The translations under genes and the position numbers were made by a program. Below the pieces are notes generated by a model. It searched no databases. It saw only the letters and a list, made by a program, of their open reading frames with translations, and was not told where the DNA came from. From contig DATLFS010000082.1 in assembly GCA_035540935.1 (NCBI GenBank), positions 1 to 24,292 on the forward strand: a stretch of 24,292 bases of DNA, in the 5' to 3' direction. This document shows, piece by piece, positions 21,736 to 24,292 of the stretch (position 1 is the first letter of the stretch; every line of letters starts with the position of its first letter). This DNA comes from DATLFS01 sp035540935. GTDB taxonomy: Bacteria > Actinomycetota > CADDZG01 > WHSQ01.

Positions 21736-23282
21736 CTACGCAACCTCTCCAGAGCCCGGGCCACCGTCTCCCGCGGGGCGGCGACTCCCGCTTCGGCGCG
21801 CCCGGCTTCCGCCAGCAGCACGAACCGGACGCCCCGCTCGTACTTCTTGTCCCGCTTCCATGCCTCCTCCAGCGCGTCGAGGTCGAGCTCGGCGCGCACC
21901 GGGAGCCCGAGGGATCCGAGGACGCGCTCGTGGAGAGCAACGGTGTCCTCGTCGATGCGGCCCAGCTCGCGGGCCAGGAAGGCGGCCGCCATCATACCGA
22001 CGGCCACCGCCTCACCGTGGCGCCATGCGCCGTACCCCGCGGTCGCTTCGATCGCGTGAGCGAACGTGTGGCCGTAGTTCAGAACGGCGCGCCGTCCTCT
22101 GTCGCGCTCGTCCGATGCGACGATCTCGGCCTTGATCGCAACGGCGCGCCGTACGAGGCGCGCGAGCGCGCCGGGGTCGGCGCCTAGGAGGTCGGATGCC
22201 CGCTCCTCTATCTCGCCGAGGAGCGAAACGTCGGCGATCAGTCCGCACTTCACGGCCTCGGCGAGGCCGGAGCGGAGCTCCTCCTGCGGGAGCGACCGGA
22301 GGACCGCCACGTCGCAGACGACCGCGGCGGGCTGATGGAACGTGCCGACGAGGTTCTTGCCCTGCGGCAGGTTGATGGCGGTCTTGCCGCCGACCGCGGC
22401 ATCGACCTGCGCCAAGAGCGTCGTGGGGAGGTGCAGCAGAGGCATGCCGCGGTTGAAGGTGGACGCGACGAAGCCGGCGAGGTCGGTGAGCACCCCGCCC
22501 CCGACCGCGGCCACCAGGTCACCGCGGTGCAGCGCGAGATCCGCGGCCCGCTCCCACAGGCGCGCCGCGGCGTCGACCGACTTCGAGCCCTCGCCTTCCG
22601 GGACCGCCTCGACCGCGACCTCGACGCGCCGGTCCTCGAGCGACGCCGCCACCGCCGCCGCGACGTCGGCGATCGCCGGGTGCGTCACGAGGAGCGCCTT
22701 CTCCGGCGCGAGCGAGGCCGGAAGTAGCTCGGCGGCCCTCGCCGCGATCCCCTCGCCGACGTAGACGCGGTAGGGCGCGCCCGCCACCGGCACCTCGACG
22801 GGGAACGCGGGACGCGCCCGCCCGACGATCTCCTCCACGATCTCAGCCGGGTTGCGGTCCGCGGCCACCGAGAAGGACGACACCTCCTCGTAGACGGGCC
22901 GGCGCGCCGCGTAGAGCGCCTCCGGATCCTTCCTCTGGAGCATCGGCCGGGGTCCGCCCGTCGCGCAGCGACGCAGCGCCTCGTCGAGCGGCACGTCGAG
23001 ATGAACGACGGTGAGGTCGGGGTCTCGCAGGGCCGAGGCGACCTCGGGCAGCGTCGGGGCGCCGCCGCCCAGCGCGACTACACGGGCACGGTCCCCGGTG
23101 AGCAGCCGGATCGCGACCTCCGCCTCCCGCGCCCGGAAAGCTTCCTCACCCTTTCGCTCGAAGATCTCCGCCGCGTCGCCGACGGCTTCGTCGGAGTCGG
23201 CGAAGGCGAGACCCAGCCGAGCCGCCAAGGCGCGGCCGACCGTGGTCTTCCCCGCGCCCATGAAACCGACGAGGACGATCAC
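21732..23282 (-). CDS. aroKB: Fused shikimate kinase - 3-dehydroquinate synthase
   Basis: One 516-aa polypeptide carries two shikimate-pathway enzymes. Residues 1-157 are shikimate kinase: P-loop GFMGAGKTT (6-14), the DSD motif (29-31), the shikimate-binding FRAREAE region (49-55), GGGAP (72-76) and the lid Arg112. Residues about 161-516 are 3-dehydroquinate synthase: NAD-binding GGGVLTDLAGFVASTFNRG (261-279), PTTLLAQVDAAVGGKTAIN (286-304), and zinc ligands Glu342 (AEAVKCG), His405 (NYGHTFAHAIE) and His422 (RHGEAVAVGM). No stop or frameshift lies between the halves. The start is a GTG whose GTGA overlaps the aroC stop, leaving only one residue before the first kinase strand. Confidence 0.95.
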   Translation of the reverse strand: MIVLVGFMGAGKTTVGRALAARLGLAFADSDEAVGDAAEIFERKGEEAFRAREAEVAIRLLTGDRARVVALGGGAPTLPEVASALRDPDLTVVHLDVPLDEALRRCATGGPRPMLQRKDPEALYAARRPVYEEVSSFSVAADRNPAEIVEEIVGRARPAFPVEVPVAGAPYRVYVGEGIAARAAELLPASLAPEKALLVTHPAIADVAAAVAASLEDRRVEVAVEAVPEGEGSKSVDAAARLWERAADLALHRGDLVAAVGGGVLTDLAGFVASTFNRGMPLLHLPTTLLAQVDAAVGGKTAINLPQGKNLVGTFHQPAAVVCDVAVLRSLPQEELRSGLAEAVKCGLIADVSLLGEIEERASDLLGADPGALARLVRRAVAIKAEIVASDERDRGRRAVLNYGHTFAHAIEATAGYGAWRHGEAVAVGMMAAAFLARELGRIDEDTVALHERVLGSLGLPVRAELDLDALEEAWKRDKKYERGVRFVLLAEAGRAEAGVAAPRETVARALERLRR

Positions 23283-24292
23283 CCGTTCAGGCGGCGCGCC
23301 GTTCGGTCGCGGTACCGCTCCCACGCCGCCGTGAGGTCGTCGAGCGTGTCGCCGCCGAACTGCTCGAGCACGGCGTCGGCGAGCGTCAACGCCACCACCG
23401 CCTCGCACACCACGCCGGCGGCCGGCACCGCGCACGTATCGGTCCGCTCCTGGAACGCTTCGGCCGCCTCACCCGTCGCGAGGTCGACCGTGCGCAGGCG
23501 CTGCTTCAGGGTGGACAGCGGCTTCATCGCGGCGCGCAGCCGCAGCACGCCGCCGATCGTCATCCCGCCCTCGGTACCGCCGGCGCGCGCTGTCGTACGC
23601 GACCCGTCCGGCTCGATCTCGTCGTGCGCCTCGGAGCCGCGGCGCGCCGCGCCGGTAAACCCGTCCCCTACCTCGACGCCCTTGATCGCCGGCACCGCCA
23701 TCAGGGCACCGGCGAGACGGCCGTCGAGCTTCCGGTCCCAATGCACGTGCGACCCGATCCCCGGGGGGAGCCCGTAGACCAGCACCTCGACCACGCCGCC
23801 GAGGGAGTCTCCGGCGCCGGCCGCGGCGTCGATCGCGTCGACCATCGCCTTCGATGCATCCGGGTCTAAGCAGCGGACGGGATCGGAGTCGATCGCCTCC
23901 AGGTCTGAGGGCTGCGGACGCTCGACCTCCGACGCGGTGACGTCGCCGATCCGAACGACGTGCGACAGGAGCTCGACCCCGAGGCGAGAGAGCATCGTCT
24001 TCGCCGGCACCGCGATGGCCGAGCGGGCGGCGGTCTCGCGGGCACTGGCGCGCTCCAGCACGTTCCGAGCGTCGTCGAAGCCGTACTTGAGCATCCCCGG
24101 CAGATCCGCGTGCCCCGGCCGCGGCCGCGTCAACGGGCGTCCGCCGGCCTCGCCCTCCACCGGCATGACGCGCGCCCACTTCTCTTGGTACTCCGCGTTG
24201 CGGACTACCACGGCAAAGGGAGATCCGAGCGTGACGCCCGACCGCACCCCGGCGAGGATCTCGACCTCGTCTCTCTCGACCTTCATCCGGGG
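23279..24292 (-). CDS. aroC: Chorismate synthase, 5' end beyond the window
   Basis: Makes chorismate from EPSP using reduced FMN, the last step of the shikimate pathway. The visible 337 codons match from MKVERDEVEILAGVRSG to the C-terminus: RPGHADLPGMLKYG, RASARETAARSA, GIGSHVHWDRKLDGR, AIKGVEVGDGF, GGTEGGMTIGG and ERTDTCAVPAAGVV. About 48 N-terminal residues, including the conserved GESHG motif, should lie to the right of position 24292. The Met at 24286 is internal, not the start. Its stop overlaps the aroKB start. Confidence 0.95.
   Translation of the reverse strand, partial: PRMKVERDEVEILAGVRSGVTLGSPFAVVVRNAEYQEKWARVMPVEGEAGGRPLTRPRPGHADLPGMLKYGFDDARNVLERASARETAARSAIAVPAKTMLSRLGVELLSHVVRIGDVTASEVERPQPSDLEAIDSDPVRCLDPDASKAMVDAIDAAAGAGDSLGGVVEVLVYGLPPGIGSHVHWDRKLDGRLAGALMAVPAIKGVEVGDGFTGAARRGSEAHDEIEPDGSRTTARAGGTEGGMTIGGVLRLRAAMKPLSTLKQRLRTVDLATGEAAEAFQERTDTCAVPAAGVVCEAVVALTLADAVLEQFGGDTLDDLTAAWERYRDRTARRLNG

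Noticed and set aside
22083..22150. Repeated GGCGCGCC-type palindromes, here and at many other places
   Set aside because: They occur inside genes in varied contexts and are expected at this GC content; no regular spacing or shared flanks.

Overview
This GC-rich window carries about 25 genes, all on the minus strand and packed almost without gaps. Most junctions are 1- or 4-nt stop/start overlaps (TGATG, ATGA, GTGA). The gene set points to an actinobacterium (Actinomycetota). It has mihF (actinobacterial integration host factor) followed by gmk-rpoZ-coaBC-metK-priA, and aroC-aroK/B-aroQ-pepQ-efp-nusB, both familiar actinobacterial gene orders. The PyrK-dependent class 1B dihydroorotate dehydrogenase and the fused AroK-AroB argue against a close Mycobacterium or Streptomyces relative and suggest a deeper or uncultured lineage. 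The lineage is inferred, not proven.

Reading in the direction of transcription (right to left): (1) 24292-19211 is a shikimate and translation block: aroC (5' end outside the window), an aroK-aroB fusion, aroQ, an Xaa-Pro peptidase, efp and nusB. (2) 19204-18663 holds tandem 8-bp GATTACA-type repeats and a hypothetical gene whose C-terminal half looks like a ribbon-helix-helix fold. (3) 18636-18483 is a regulatory leader for the pyrimidine operon. It contains a candidate promoter, two GNGAGG hairpins of PyrR-binding type, a 16-codon leader ORF, and an intrinsic terminator that ends at the pyrR start codon. (4) 18482-7559 is the full de novo UMP pathway: pyrR, pyrB, pyrC, carA, a 36-aa basic microprotein, a VOC-fold protein, carB, pyrK, pyrD, pyrF, pyrE. 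(5) 7562-4310 is an ABC-2 exporter (one ATPase, two permeases) translationally coupled to pyrE. (6) 4270-1 starts with a near-consensus promoter (TTGCGG-N17-TATAAT) and a leader hairpin, then mihF, gmk, rpoZ, coaBC, metK and the first third of priA.

The pathway genes are ordinary. The most notable parts are the pyr leader, where one RNA segment appears to combine a PyrR site, a leader-peptide ribosome site and a terminator; the microprotein plus VOC gene between carA and carB; the exporter attached to the pyr operon; and the putative ribbon-helix-helix gene with 8-bp tandem repeats just upstream. No tRNA, rRNA, CRISPR array, insertion sequence or phage gene was seen, and no stretch over 300 bases lacks a gene.
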